Positions 33,301-40,619 of a DNA stretch of 64,000 nt are shown in pieces (position 1 is the stretch's first letter; each line of letters opens with the position of its first letter). The position numbers were made by a program, and so were the translations under genes. This stretch comes from Streptomyces abyssomicinicus (GTDB lineage Bacteria > Actinomycetota > Actinomycetes > Streptomycetales > Streptomycetaceae). The notes beneath the pieces were generated by a model. The model worked only from the letters and a program-made list of their open reading frames with translations, was not told the DNA's origin and did not search any database. The stretch covers positions 701,629 through 765,628 of the forward strand of contig NZ_BBZI01000007.1 in the NCBI RefSeq assembly GCF_008974245.1, read 5' to 3'.

Positions 33301-33891
33301 ATGGAGACCATCCAGCAGACGCCGGACCTGTCCGCATATCTGGCCGCGTCCGACGCGATAGATCATGAGCACCCCCTGGTCCGGGGGACCGCCGCGCGGC
33401 TGGCCTCGACGGCCAGCGACTCGTATGACTATGCGCGCGCCGCCTTCGAGTTCGTGCGCGACGCCATTCCCCACTCCCATGACGCGGACGACCCGCGGGT
33501 CACCTGGCGCGCCTCCGACGTGATCGGACTGCGCACCGGCATCTGCTACGCGAAGGCGCACGCGCTGGCCGCGCTGCTGCGGGCCGAGGACATCCCCACG
33601 GCGCTCTGCTACCAGCGGCTCGGCGACGACCGGGGCGGATTCGTGATCCACGGCCTGGTCGCCGTCCGTTTCCGCGGCGCCTGGCACCGGCAGGACCCCC
33701 GGGGCAACAAGCCGGGGGTCGACGCCCGGTTCTCCCTGACGGGGGAGAGGCTGGCGTTCCCGGTGGACGCCTCACGGGGCGAGCGCGACCATCCGGAACT
33801 CCACGCGGAGCCCCACCCCGCGGTGCTGGCGGCGCTGCGCGGCGCGCGGGACCGGGCCGAGCTGTGGCGGACGCTGCCGGAGGAACTGTGA
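33301..33891 (+). CDS. Transglutaminase-like domain protein
   Basis: 196 aa from ATG at 33301. Transglutaminase-like papain fold: Cys in RTGICYAKAHALAALLRA (about residue 81), His in GFVIHGLVAV (about 119) and Asp in RQDPRGNKPG (about 132) form the triad. Such bacterial cytoplasmic proteins are usually proteases or amidases. The gene has its own strong promoter and probable leaderless start despite following the threonine aldolase gene by only 71 bp, so it can be expressed independently of the cluster. Confidence 0.9.
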   Translation: METIQQTPDLSAYLAASDAIDHEHPLVRGTAARLASTASDSYDYARAAFEFVRDAIPHSHDADDPRVTWRASDVIGLRTGICYAKAHALAALLRAEDIPTALCYQRLGDDRGGFVIHGLVAVRFRGAWHRQDPRGNKPGVDARFSLTGERLAFPVDASRGERDHPELHAEPHPAVLAALRGARDRAELWRTLPEEL

Positions 33892-33943
33892 CCGGCACGC
33901 GCCGCGACGTGGGGTGAGGGGGCGCCCGCGCCGGGGCCGGCGG

Positions 33944-34669
33944 TCAGTGCTGCTCGCGGCGGGCGACCTCTTCGACGGTGGGGGCGGTGCCGCCCAGGTG
34001 CGCGGGGAGCCACCAGGAGTCCTCGGGGCCGGAGGGCTTGTCCGGGTAGTCGCGCTGGGCGGCCTCGAGGAGGACCTGGACACGGTCCCGCAGGCGGACC
34101 GTCAGCTCCTCGGCGGTTCCCTCCGAGGTGTCGATCGGCTCGCCCACCCGGATGGTCACGGGTGTGTGGCTGCGGCTGAAGTCGCGCTTGTGCCCCTTGG
34201 TCCACAGGCGCTGGGTGCCCCACAGCGCCATCGGGATCAGCGGGACGCCGGACTCCTGGGCCAGGCGCGCCGCGCCCTTCTTGAACTCCTTCAGGCAGAA
34301 CGACTGGGAGATCGTCGCCTCGGGGAAGATGCCCACCACCTCGCCGGACCGCAGCGAGTCCAGCGCGTGCGCGTAGGCCGCGTCGCCCTTGCGGCGGTCC
34401 ACCGGGATGTGCCGCATGCCGCGCATCAGCGGGCCGGAGATCCTGTGGCGGAAGACCGAGTCCTTGGCCATGAACCGCACCAGCCGCTTGCGCGGACGGG
34501 CCGCGTAGCCGTCGAAGATGAAGTCCAGGTAGCTGATGTGGTTGCTGGCCAGCACCGCACCGCCCGCCCGAGGTATGTTCTCCGTTCCCTGCAGGTCGAT
34601 CTTCAGGTCCCAGGCCTTGAACAACGACAAGGCGAGACCGATGACGGGACGGTAGACAAGCTCTGCCAT
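33944..34669 (-). CDS. 1-acyl-glycerophosphate acyltransferase-like (PlsC family)
   Basis: 241 aa from ATG at 34669. PlsC motifs: block I NHISYLDFI (NHxxxxD variant, about residues 43-51), block II around RHRISGPLMRGMRHIPVDR, block III FPEATIS in place of the usual FPEGT, and block IV VPLIPMALWGTQ. It is cytoplasmic-membrane associated and transfers acyl groups to lysophospholipid in glycerolipid synthesis. Ala replacing Gly in block III is a mild deviation. It is divergent from the thioredoxin gene; a conspicuous inverted repeat lies upstream at 34740-34768. Confidence 0.9.
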   Translation of the reverse strand: MAELVYRPVIGLALSLFKAWDLKIDLQGTENIPRAGGAVLASNHISYLDFIFDGYAARPRKRLVRFMAKDSVFRHRISGPLMRGMRHIPVDRRKGDAAYAHALDSLRSGEVVGIFPEATISQSFCLKEFKKGAARLAQESGVPLIPMALWGTQRLWTKGHKRDFSRSHTPVTIRVGEPIDTSEGTAEELTVRLRDRVQVLLEAAQRDYPDKPSGPEDSWWLPAHLGGTAPTVEEVARREQH

Positions 34670-34739
34670 GGGCGGGACGAGCTCCCTTCTGGTGTGTGTG
34701 GCCGCCAGGCAAGGGATTTCCAGCTCCGGCCGCTCCAAC

Positions 34740-34768
34740 CTACGCGGCCGTAGGTTACGGTCGCGTAG
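34740..34768. promoter_or_regulatory. 29-bp inverted repeat, likely operator of the PlsC-like gene
   Basis: The left arm CTACGCGGCCGTA (34740-34752) and right arm TACGGTCGCGTAG (34756-34768) match over 13 bp with one mismatch around GGT. Nested in it is a perfect dyad with arms AACCTACG (34737-34744) and CGTAGGTT (34749-34756). It lies about 70 bp upstream of the PlsC-like start codon. This form fits a TetR-type regulator of lipid genes (inference). Confidence 0.65.
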
Positions 34769-34944
34769 AGATCGTGCCCCAAGAACGGGCAAAGGACCAG
34801 ATGAAGTGCCTGGTCCCGAAGAGATCCTCGTCACGTCCCTCATATGGCCCCTGACCGGGGAATCTTCACCCCCCGCCCACCGCTGACGGTTTCCGGCAGG
34901 TGATGATGGGAACGCCGCGACGGCGGCGGAACGGAGGAGCGCGG

Positions 34945-35271
34945 GTGAGTGGGCACGACGGCGGGCCGCGGGTCGATACTGCCGTACTCGGCGGCCGCCC
35001 GGGTGAACGGGCCACCCTGCTGCAGTTCTCCACCGCCTTCTGCGCCCCCTGCCGCGCGACACGGCGCGTCCTGTCCGAGGTGGCCGCGATGGTCCCCGGC
35101 GTGGCGCACGTGGAGATCGACGCGGAGGCCCATCTGGCGCTGGTGCGCGCGCTGGGGATCGAGTCCACCCCGACCACGCTGGTGCTCGACGCGGACCGCC
35201 GCGTGGTGCGCCGGGCCGCGGGCGTGCCGCGCAGGGCCGATGTGATCGCCGCGCTCGGAGAGGCGATATGA
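34945..35271 (+). CDS. Thioredoxin family protein
   Basis: 108 aa. I chose GTG at 34945 because GGAGG is about 7 nt upstream; GTG at 34900 would add an Arg-rich extension. Thioredoxin fold with redox motif FSTAFCAPCRATRRVL (CAPC instead of WCGPC) and cis-Pro in ESTPTTLVLDADRRVVRRA. The CAPC motif should shift its redox potential relative to TrxA. The stop overlaps the upstream ATG of the flavin reductase gene, suggesting a redox pair. Confidence 0.92.
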   Translation: MSGHDGGPRVDTAVLGGRPGERATLLQFSTAFCAPCRATRRVLSEVAAMVPGVAHVEIDAEAHLALVRALGIESTPTTLVLDADRRVVRRAAGVPRRADVIAALGEAI

Positions 35272-35285
35272 GGAAGGACGACCCC

Positions 35286-36017
35286 ATGACGGTCGAGTCC
35301 ACGACGGCCGGTTCCACGACGGCCGGTTCCACGGCGGCCGGTTCCACGACGGTCGGTTCCACGGCGGCCGGCACGGGTTCCGGTACCGGGGCCGGTGCGG
35401 GCGGGGCGGCGCAGGCGCCGCCGGCGACCCGATCCGACGCGCCCGCGGTCACCGGACCCGACGGGCCGGCCCGGCCCGACGCGCCCTTCGGACCCGACGC
35501 GCCTGCCGGACCCGGTGCTTCCGCCACGGGTGCCGACGCCGTCGTCCACTCGGACCTGCTGCGTTCCGTCTTCCGGCGCCACGCCGCCGGCGTGGCCGTG
35601 ATCACGGCCGGTCACCGGGGCGAGGCCTACGGATTCACCGCCACCTCGCTCACCTCGGTCTCCGCGGACCCCGCCCTGGTCTCGTTCGGCATCAGCGAAC
35701 GTTCCTCCTGCTGGCCGGCCGTCGCCCGGGCGGAGTACGTCGGCGTCCACATACTCGGCGAGCACCAGACGGAACTGGCCGCCACCTTCGCCCGCAGCGG
35801 GGCCGACCGGTTCGCCCCGCCCACCGCGTGGCGCGAGGGACCCGGCGGTGTCCCGCTGCTGGACGACGTGGTCGCCTGGCTGGTCTGCCGCCCGGTGGCG
35901 CGCGTCCCGGCCGGGGACCACCGGATCGTCGTGGCCGAGGTGGCGGGCGGCGATCCGGCCGGCCCGGGACGGCCGCTCCTCTACCACCAGGGCCGGTACG
36001 GCGGGCTGCGGGACTGA
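35286..36017 (+). CDS. Flavin reductase family protein with repetitive N-terminus
   Basis: 243 aa from ATG at 35286, with AGGAAGG upstream; ATG 35268, overlapping the thioredoxin stop, is an alternative. Residues 5-29 are five pentapeptide repeats (STTAG/STAAG type), followed to about residue 80 by a Gly/Ala/Pro/Asp-rich linker. The flavin-reductase split-barrel (FMN-binding) domain then spans about 85-243: FRRHAAGVAVITAGHRGEAY, GFTATSLTSVSADPALVSFG and CRPVARVPAGDHRIVVAEVA. It supplies reduced FMN to a partner oxygenase or acts alone. The disordered, repeat-encoded N-terminus is unusual for the family. Confidence 0.9.
   Translation: MTVESTTAGSTTAGSTAAGSTTVGSTAAGTGSGTGAGAGGAAQAPPATRSDAPAVTGPDGPARPDAPFGPDAPAGPGASATGADAVVHSDLLRSVFRRHAAGVAVITAGHRGEAYGFTATSLTSVSADPALVSFGISERSSCWPAVARAEYVGVHILGEHQTELAATFARSGADRFAPPTAWREGPGGVPLLDDVVAWLVCRPVARVPAGDHRIVVAEVAGGDPAGPGRPLLYHQGRYGGLRD
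35298..35372 (+). repeat. 15-bp in-frame coding repeat, five units
   Basis: Units of TCCACGACGGCCGGT type start at 35298, 35313, 35328, 35343 and 35358. The first two are identical and the others differ by one to two bases. They encode S-T-T/A-A/V-G pentapeptides at the start of the flavin reductase protein. Copy-number change would keep the frame. Confidence 0.9.
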
Positions 36018-36057
36018 CATACCGGTCGTTACGTAGGGTTACTAAGGTCACACTGCA

Positions 36058-36103
36058 AAGCGCTTGCTTAGCCGGGTGTGACCGGGTGTACTACTGGTGA
36101 GTA
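36058..36103. promoter_or_regulatory. etfBA upstream region with two small palindromes
   Basis: AAGCGCTT (36058-36065) is an 8-bp perfect palindrome, and TACTGGTGAGTA (36092-36103) has inverted 4-bp arms around GGTG. Between them CCGGGTGTGA is followed by a repeated CCGGGTGTAC. The region is AT-richer than its surroundings (GTAATTTATT at 36101). These are candidate sites for regulators of acyl-CoA or sterol metabolism, which commonly control etf genes (inference). Confidence 0.4.
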
Positions 36104-36211
36104 ATTTATTCGTCGGGGAGCGGACACTCCCCGGACGGAAGTGGCGGCTTCGGGCGCATATGCTGCCTGACAGGAAGCAGCCCGACATGACGATGCAGTA
36201 GGAGAGCCGGC

Positions 36212-36997
36212 GTGAGCTTGAGGATCGTTGTCACCGTGAAGTACGTGCCTGACGCCACCGGCGACCGGCACTTCGCAGACGACCTGACCGTCGACCGCGA
36301 CGATGTCGACGGTCTGCTGTCGGAGCTGGACGAGTACGCCGTCGAGCAGGCGCTGCAGATCGCCGAGAACGCCGACGACGCCGAGGTCACCGTGCTCACG
36401 GTCGGCCCCGAGGACGCCAAGGACGCGCTGCGCAAGGCGCTGTCCATGGGCGCGGACAAGGCCGTCCACGTCGAGGACGACGACCTGCACGGCACCGACG
36501 CCATCGGTACCTCCCTGGTGCTCGCCAAGGCGATCGAGAAGGCCGGCTACGACGTGGTCATCTCCGGCATGGCCTCCACCGACGGCACCATGGGCATCGT
36601 GCCCGCGCTGGTCGCCGAGCGCCTGGGCGTCCCGCAGGTCACCCTGCTCTCCGAGATCGCGGTCGAGGACGGCAAGGTCACCGGCCGCCGCGACGGCGAC
36701 GCCGCCTCCGAGCAGCTCGAGGCCTCCCTCCCGGCCGTCGTCTCCGTGACCGACCAGTCGGGCGAGGCGCGCTACCCGTCCTTCAAGGGCATCATGGCCG
36801 CGAAGAAGAAGCCGGTCGAGTCCTGGGACCTGTCCGACCTCGACATCGAGGCCGAGGAGGTCGGCCTGGAGGGCGCGTACACCAAGGTCGAGTCCGCCGA
36901 CGCGCGTCCGGCCCGCACCGCCGGCACGATCGTCAAGGACGAGGGCGAGGGCGGCAAGCAGCTCGCCGCCTTCCTCGCGGGCCAGAAGTTCATCTGA
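36212..36997 (+). CDS. etfB: Electron transfer flavoprotein, beta subunit
   Basis: 261 aa from GTG at 36212, with GGAGAG upstream. EtfB features: start LRIVVTVKYVPDATGDRHFA, the adenine/AMP-binding region DEYAVEQALQIAENADDAEV, GMASTDGTMGIVPALVAERL, and the signature-like GEARYPSFKGIMAAKKKPV with its lysines. EtfAB is a cytoplasmic FAD heterodimer that passes electrons from acyl-CoA dehydrogenases to an ETF:quinone oxidoreductase. Strong C-ending codon bias points to high expression. It lies 54 bp from etfA. Confidence 0.97.
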   Translation: MSLRIVVTVKYVPDATGDRHFADDLTVDRDDVDGLLSELDEYAVEQALQIAENADDAEVTVLTVGPEDAKDALRKALSMGADKAVHVEDDDLHGTDAIGTSLVLAKAIEKAGYDVVISGMASTDGTMGIVPALVAERLGVPQVTLLSEIAVEDGKVTGRRDGDAASEQLEASLPAVVSVTDQSGEARYPSFKGIMAAKKKPVESWDLSDLDIEAEEVGLEGAYTKVESADARPARTAGTIVKDEGEGGKQLAAFLAGQKFI

Positions 36998-37051
36998 TCC
37001 GCCCCAGCTGACCGCCCCTCAGACTTCGCAAATCCGCAGGAGAGCATTCCC

Positions 37052-38014
37052 ATGGCTGAAGTTCTCGTCTACGTCGACCACGTCGACGGCGCCGTCCGCA
37101 AGCCCACCCTCGAGGTCCTGACGCTGGCCCGCCGCATCGGCGAGCCGGTCGCCGTCGCCCTGGGCGCCGGTGCCGCGGCCACCGCCGCCACGCTCGCCGA
37201 GCACGGCGCGGTGAAGGTCCTCACCAACGAGGCCGCCGAGCTCGCCGACTACCTGGTCGTCCCGAAGGTCGACGCCCTCCAGGCCGCCTACCAGCAGGTG
37301 TCCCCGGCCGCCGTGCTGCTGCCGACCTCCGCCGACGCCAAGGAGATCGCGGCCCGCCTGGCGCTGCGCATCGATTCCGGCATCATCACCGACGCCGTCG
37401 ACGTCGAGGCCGGTGCCGACGGTCCGGTCGCGACCCAGTCGGTGTTCGCCGCTTCCTTCACCACCAGGTCCGTGGTCGCCAAGGGCACGCCGGTCATCAC
37501 CGTGAAGCCCAACTCGGCCCCGGTCGAGGCCGCCCCGGCCGCCGGTGCGGTCGAGGAGCTTTCGGTGACCTTCTCCGCCCTGGCCACCGGCACCAAGGTC
37601 GTCTCCCGTACGCCGCGTCAGTCGACCGGCCGCCCCGAGCTGACCGAGGCCGCCATCGTGGTCTCCGGCGGCCGCGGTGTGAACGGCGCCGAGAACTTCG
37701 GCATCATCGAGGCGCTCGCCGACGAGCTCGGCGCCGCGGTGGGCGCGTCCCGTGCCGCCGTCGACGCCGGCTGGTACCCGCACACCAACCAGGTCGGCCA
37801 GACCGGCAAGTCGGTCTCCCCGCAGCTGTACATCGCCAACGGCATCTCCGGCGCCATCCAGCACCGCGCCGGCATGCAGACCTCGAAGACCATCGTGGCC
37901 GTCAACAAGGACGCCGAGGCCCCGATCTTCGAGCTCGCCGACTACGGCGTCGTCGGCGACCTCTTCCAGGTCGTCCCGCAGCTCACCGAGGAGATCAAGG
38001 CCCGCAAGGCCTGA
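37052..38014 (+). CDS. etfA: Electron transfer flavoprotein, alpha subunit
   Basis: 320 aa from ATG at 37052, with CAGGAG upstream. The N-terminal nucleotide-fold domain (VLVYVDHVDGAVRKPTLEVL) is followed by the FAD domain: VVSGGRGVNGAENFGIIEAL, GASRAAVDAGWYPHTNQVG, QTGKSVSPQLYIANGISGAI, QHRAGMQTSKTIVAVNKD and ADYGVVGDLFQVVP. All FAD-binding elements of family EtfA are present. It is in an operon with etfB. A very strong hairpin follows the stop. Confidence 0.97.
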   Translation: MAEVLVYVDHVDGAVRKPTLEVLTLARRIGEPVAVALGAGAAATAATLAEHGAVKVLTNEAAELADYLVVPKVDALQAAYQQVSPAAVLLPTSADAKEIAARLALRIDSGIITDAVDVEAGADGPVATQSVFAASFTTRSVVAKGTPVITVKPNSAPVEAAPAAGAVEELSVTFSALATGTKVVSRTPRQSTGRPELTEAAIVVSGGRGVNGAENFGIIEALADELGAAVGASRAAVDAGWYPHTNQVGQTGKSVSPQLYIANGISGAIQHRAGMQTSKTIVAVNKDAEAPIFELADYGVVGDLFQVVPQLTEEIKARKA

Positions 38015-38028
38015 TCACCGCACGGCGC

Positions 38029-38070
38029 CCGAGGGGCCCGCGGCCGGTTCACCGGCCGCGGGCCCCTCGG
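38029..38070. terminator. 19-bp perfect-stem terminator after etfA
   Basis: The arms at 38029-38047 (starting CCGAGGGGCC) and 38052-38070 (ending GGCCCCTCGG) are perfectly complementary over 19 bp around a TTCA loop. It lies 15 bp after the etfA stop. Confidence 0.9.
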
Positions 38071-38143
38071 CGTGTGCGGCCGGACGCCGCCGGCCGGACG
38101 CTGTTGACCCGCCCGCGGACGCACCCGTAACCTCCCGCGCAGT

Positions 38144-38158
38144 TCAACAATCTGTTGA
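38144..38158. promoter_or_regulatory. Palindromic operator candidate before the DUF6986 gene
   Basis: TCAACA-ATC-TGTTGA is a perfect 6-3-6 palindrome ending 22 bp before the ATG at 38181, and another TGTTGAC half-site lies at 38102. IclR-type regulators of allantoin and glyoxylate genes bind TTCAAC/GTTGAA-like dyads, but the regulator here is not known. Confidence 0.55.
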
Positions 38159-38180
38159 CGTGCCGAAAGGGGCGCCCCGC

Positions 38181-39455
38181 ATGAGCAAGGCCGTGCCGAC
38201 ATCCCTGCCCGGCGCGGTCCACGACCGGCTGGACGCGCTGCTCGCCACCGCCGACGCCGACCTGGTCCGCCGTTACCCCGGAGACCCGGGCACCCGTCAG
38301 CCCGTCCACACCGTGTACGTGCCGGCCGACGAGTTCACCGCGGGAACCCCCCGGGACTGGGGCGACCGCGCCCTCGCCGCACTCGACCGGCACGCCCCCG
38401 ACGCCGCCGCCTTCGCCGCCGTGCTCGGCCTGCCCGAGGACCTCGCCGAGCCGGTGTACACCCGCGTCCGCGCCAAGCTGGAACGCGAACCCGTCGAGGA
38501 CCTGCGGATCGACTTCGAGGACGGCTACGGACCGCGCGCCGACGCGGAGGAGGACGCGCATGCCGCACGCGCCGCACACCGGCTAGCCGAGGCCCTGGGA
38601 AACGGCTGTGCGCCGCCGTACGCCGGCATCCGGATGCAGTGCCTGGAGGCCCCCGTCCGCCGCCGGGGCGTGCGCACCCTGGACATCTTCCTCACCACGC
38701 TGCTCGAGCACGGCCCGCTTCCCGGCGGCCTGCTGCTCACCCTGCCCAAGGTGACCTCCGCCGACCAGGTGACCGCCATGGTCCGTCTCCTGGAGGAGTG
38801 CGAGAAGGCGCTCGGCCTGGAGCCCGGACGGCTCGGCTTCGAGATCCAGGTGGAGACCAGCCAGGCGATCGTCGCCGCGGACGGCACCGCCACCGTGGCC
38901 CGGATGATCCACGCGGCCGAGGGCCGTGCCACGGGCCTGCACTACGGAACCTTCGACTACAGCGCCGCCCTCGGAGTCTCCGCCGCCCACCAGGCGAGCG
39001 ACCATCCGGCCGCCGACCACGCCAAGGCGGTGATGCAGGTGGCCGCGGCCGGCACGGGGGTCCGGGTCAGCGACGGCTCCACCAACGTGCTCCCGGTGGG
39101 CGGCACGGCGCAGGTGCACGAGGCGTGGCGGCTGCACCACCGGCTCACCCGCCGGGCCCTGGCCCGCGCCTACCACCAGGGGTGGGACATGCACCCCGGC
39201 CATCTGCCCACCCGCTACGCCGCCGTCTTCGCCTTCCACCTCGAAGGGTTCGACCGCGCAGCGGACCGCCTCGCCCGCTATGCCGCCCGCACCGCCGGGG
39301 ACGTGCTCGACGAGCCCGCCACCGCCCGCGCGCTGGCCGCCTTCCTGCTCCGGGGCCTCGACTGCGGAGCCTTCGACCCGGCCGAGGTGACGCAACGGAC
39401 CGGGCTGACCCGCCGGAGGCTCGAGGAGTACGCCCGGCCGGGGGCGGCCCGCTGA
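38181..39455 (+). CDS. DUF6986 family protein (HpcH/HpaI-citrate lyase-like fold)
   Basis: 424 aa from ATG at 38181, with AAAGGGG upstream. It resembles the phosphoenolpyruvate/pyruvate-domain superfamily: acidic metal-binding LRIDFEDGYGPRADAEED (about residue 92), GIRMQCLEAPVRRRGVRTLD, LLTLPKVTSADQVTAMV and GFEIQVETSQAIVAADG with metal-binding Glu, then GLHYGTFDYSAALGVSAAHQ. Matches what I know as DUF6986. The reaction is probably a C-C lyase, maybe in glyoxylate or purine-derived metabolism. It is convergent with the LacI gene (10 bp). Confidence 0.85.
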   Translation: MSKAVPTSLPGAVHDRLDALLATADADLVRRYPGDPGTRQPVHTVYVPADEFTAGTPRDWGDRALAALDRHAPDAAAFAAVLGLPEDLAEPVYTRVRAKLEREPVEDLRIDFEDGYGPRADAEEDAHAARAAHRLAEALGNGCAPPYAGIRMQCLEAPVRRRGVRTLDIFLTTLLEHGPLPGGLLLTLPKVTSADQVTAMVRLLEECEKALGLEPGRLGFEIQVETSQAIVAADGTATVARMIHAAEGRATGLHYGTFDYSAALGVSAAHQASDHPAADHAKAVMQVAAAGTGVRVSDGSTNVLPVGGTAQVHEAWRLHHRLTRRALARAYHQGWDMHPGHLPTRYAAVFAFHLEGFDRAADRLARYAARTAGDVLDEPATARALAAFLLRGLDCGAFDPAEVTQRTGLTRRRLEEYARPGAAR

Positions 39456-39465
39456 CCGGCGCGGC

Positions 39466-40512
39466 TCAGTCGGCCGGCGGCAGTTCCCCGGATCCCCGCA
39501 CCATGAGACGTGTGGGCAGCTCCACCAGCGAAGGGGGCAGGCCCGCCTGGCCCAGCCGGTCGAACAGCCGCCGCGCCGCCACCCGGCCGAGCCCCGCCGC
39601 GTCCTGCGCCACCACGGTGACCGCGGGCCGCAGCAGGTCGGCCAGTTCGAAGTCGTCGAAGCCCACCAGCGCCACCGGGCGGTGCGGATCCCGTTCGGCG
39701 AGGACCCGGACCACCGTCACCGTCACCCGGTTGTTCCCGGTCAGCAGGGCCGTCACCGGAGCGGGCCCGCTCAGCATCTCCTCGGCCGCCCGCCGCACCC
39801 GCTCCGGTGCCGTGCTCCCGAGCGACACCCAGTCGGGCCGCACCGGCAGGCCGGCCTCCTCCATCGCCGTGCGGTAGCCGCGCAGCCGCTCCGCGGCGGT
39901 GTGGATCCGCGGGAGGTCCCCGATGTAGCCGATCCGGCGGTGCCCGTGGGCGATCAGGTGCGCCACCCCCGACCGCGCCCCACCGTGGTTGTCGGAGACC
40001 ACCGTGTCGGCCTCGATGCCCCGGGCAGGCCGGTCCACGAACACCGTGGCGATCCCGGCGTGCATCTCCGGCTCCAGGTAACGGTGGTCCGGGCCCGCCG
40101 GAACCACCAGCAGGCCGTCCACCCGGCGTGCGCACAGGGCCAGCGCCAACTCCTGCTCACGGTAGGGGTCATGGGCGCTGGAGCCGTTGATCAGCAAGGT
40201 GTCGTGCGCCCGCGCCACCTCCTCCACGGCACGGGAGAGCGGGCCGTAGAACGGGTCGGCCAGGTCCTCGAGGATCAGCCCCACGGTGGCGGTGCGGCCC
40301 TTGCGGAGCACCCGCGCGCTGTCGTTGCGCCGGAACCCCAGGGCGTCGATCGCGTCCTGCACCCGCCGCCGGGTCTCCGAGGTGACCCCGGGCTCCCCGT
40401 TCACCACCCTGGAGACCGTCTTCAGACCCACTCCCGCACGGCTCGCCACGTCCTTCATGGTGGGACGGCTGCCGTAACGGGAGGTGGGGGGACGGCCTTC
40501 GGTCAGGGTCAC
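39466..40512 (-). CDS. LacI family transcriptional regulator
   Basis: 348 aa from GTG at 40512. The LacI HTH and hinge lie at residues about 17-70 (MKDVASRAGVGLKTVSRVVN, GEPGVTSETRRRV), followed by a periplasmic-binding-protein-like sensor domain (VGLILEDLADPFYGPLSRAV; VDGLLVVPAGP; ALVGFDDFELADLLRP). It binds sugar-type effectors as a dimer. It is divergent from a ROK kinase gene with 107 bp between starts, and a dyad with central CG lies there at 40576-40587. It probably represses the ROK gene and itself. Confidence 0.94.
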   Translation of the reverse strand: MTLTEGRPPTSRYGSRPTMKDVASRAGVGLKTVSRVVNGEPGVTSETRRRVQDAIDALGFRRNDSARVLRKGRTATVGLILEDLADPFYGPLSRAVEEVARAHDTLLINGSSAHDPYREQELALALCARRVDGLLVVPAGPDHRYLEPEMHAGIATVFVDRPARGIEADTVVSDNHGGARSGVAHLIAHGHRRIGYIGDLPRIHTAAERLRGYRTAMEEAGLPVRPDWVSLGSTAPERVRRAAEEMLSGPAPVTALLTGNNRVTVTVVRVLAERDPHRPVALVGFDDFELADLLRPAVTVVAQDAAGLGRVAARRLFDRLGQAGLPPSLVELPTRLMVRGSGELPPAD

Positions 40513-40575
40513 GATGTGCTGGGTCCTGTCCTGAGAGGGCGGATGCGCGGCGTGCGGCGACGAGCATAGAGTCTG

Positions 40576-40587
40576 GACATCGTTGTC
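40576..40587. promoter_or_regulatory. LacI-type operator candidate
   Basis: GACATCGTTGTC has the central CG and GACA/TGTC arms typical of LacI-family operators, with one mismatch between arms. It lies between the divergent LacI and ROK genes, 32 bp upstream of the ROK ATG. Confidence 0.6.
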
Positions 40588-40619
40588 AGGCAGGGAAACG
40601 GCAGGAAAGCAGGGGGGAC

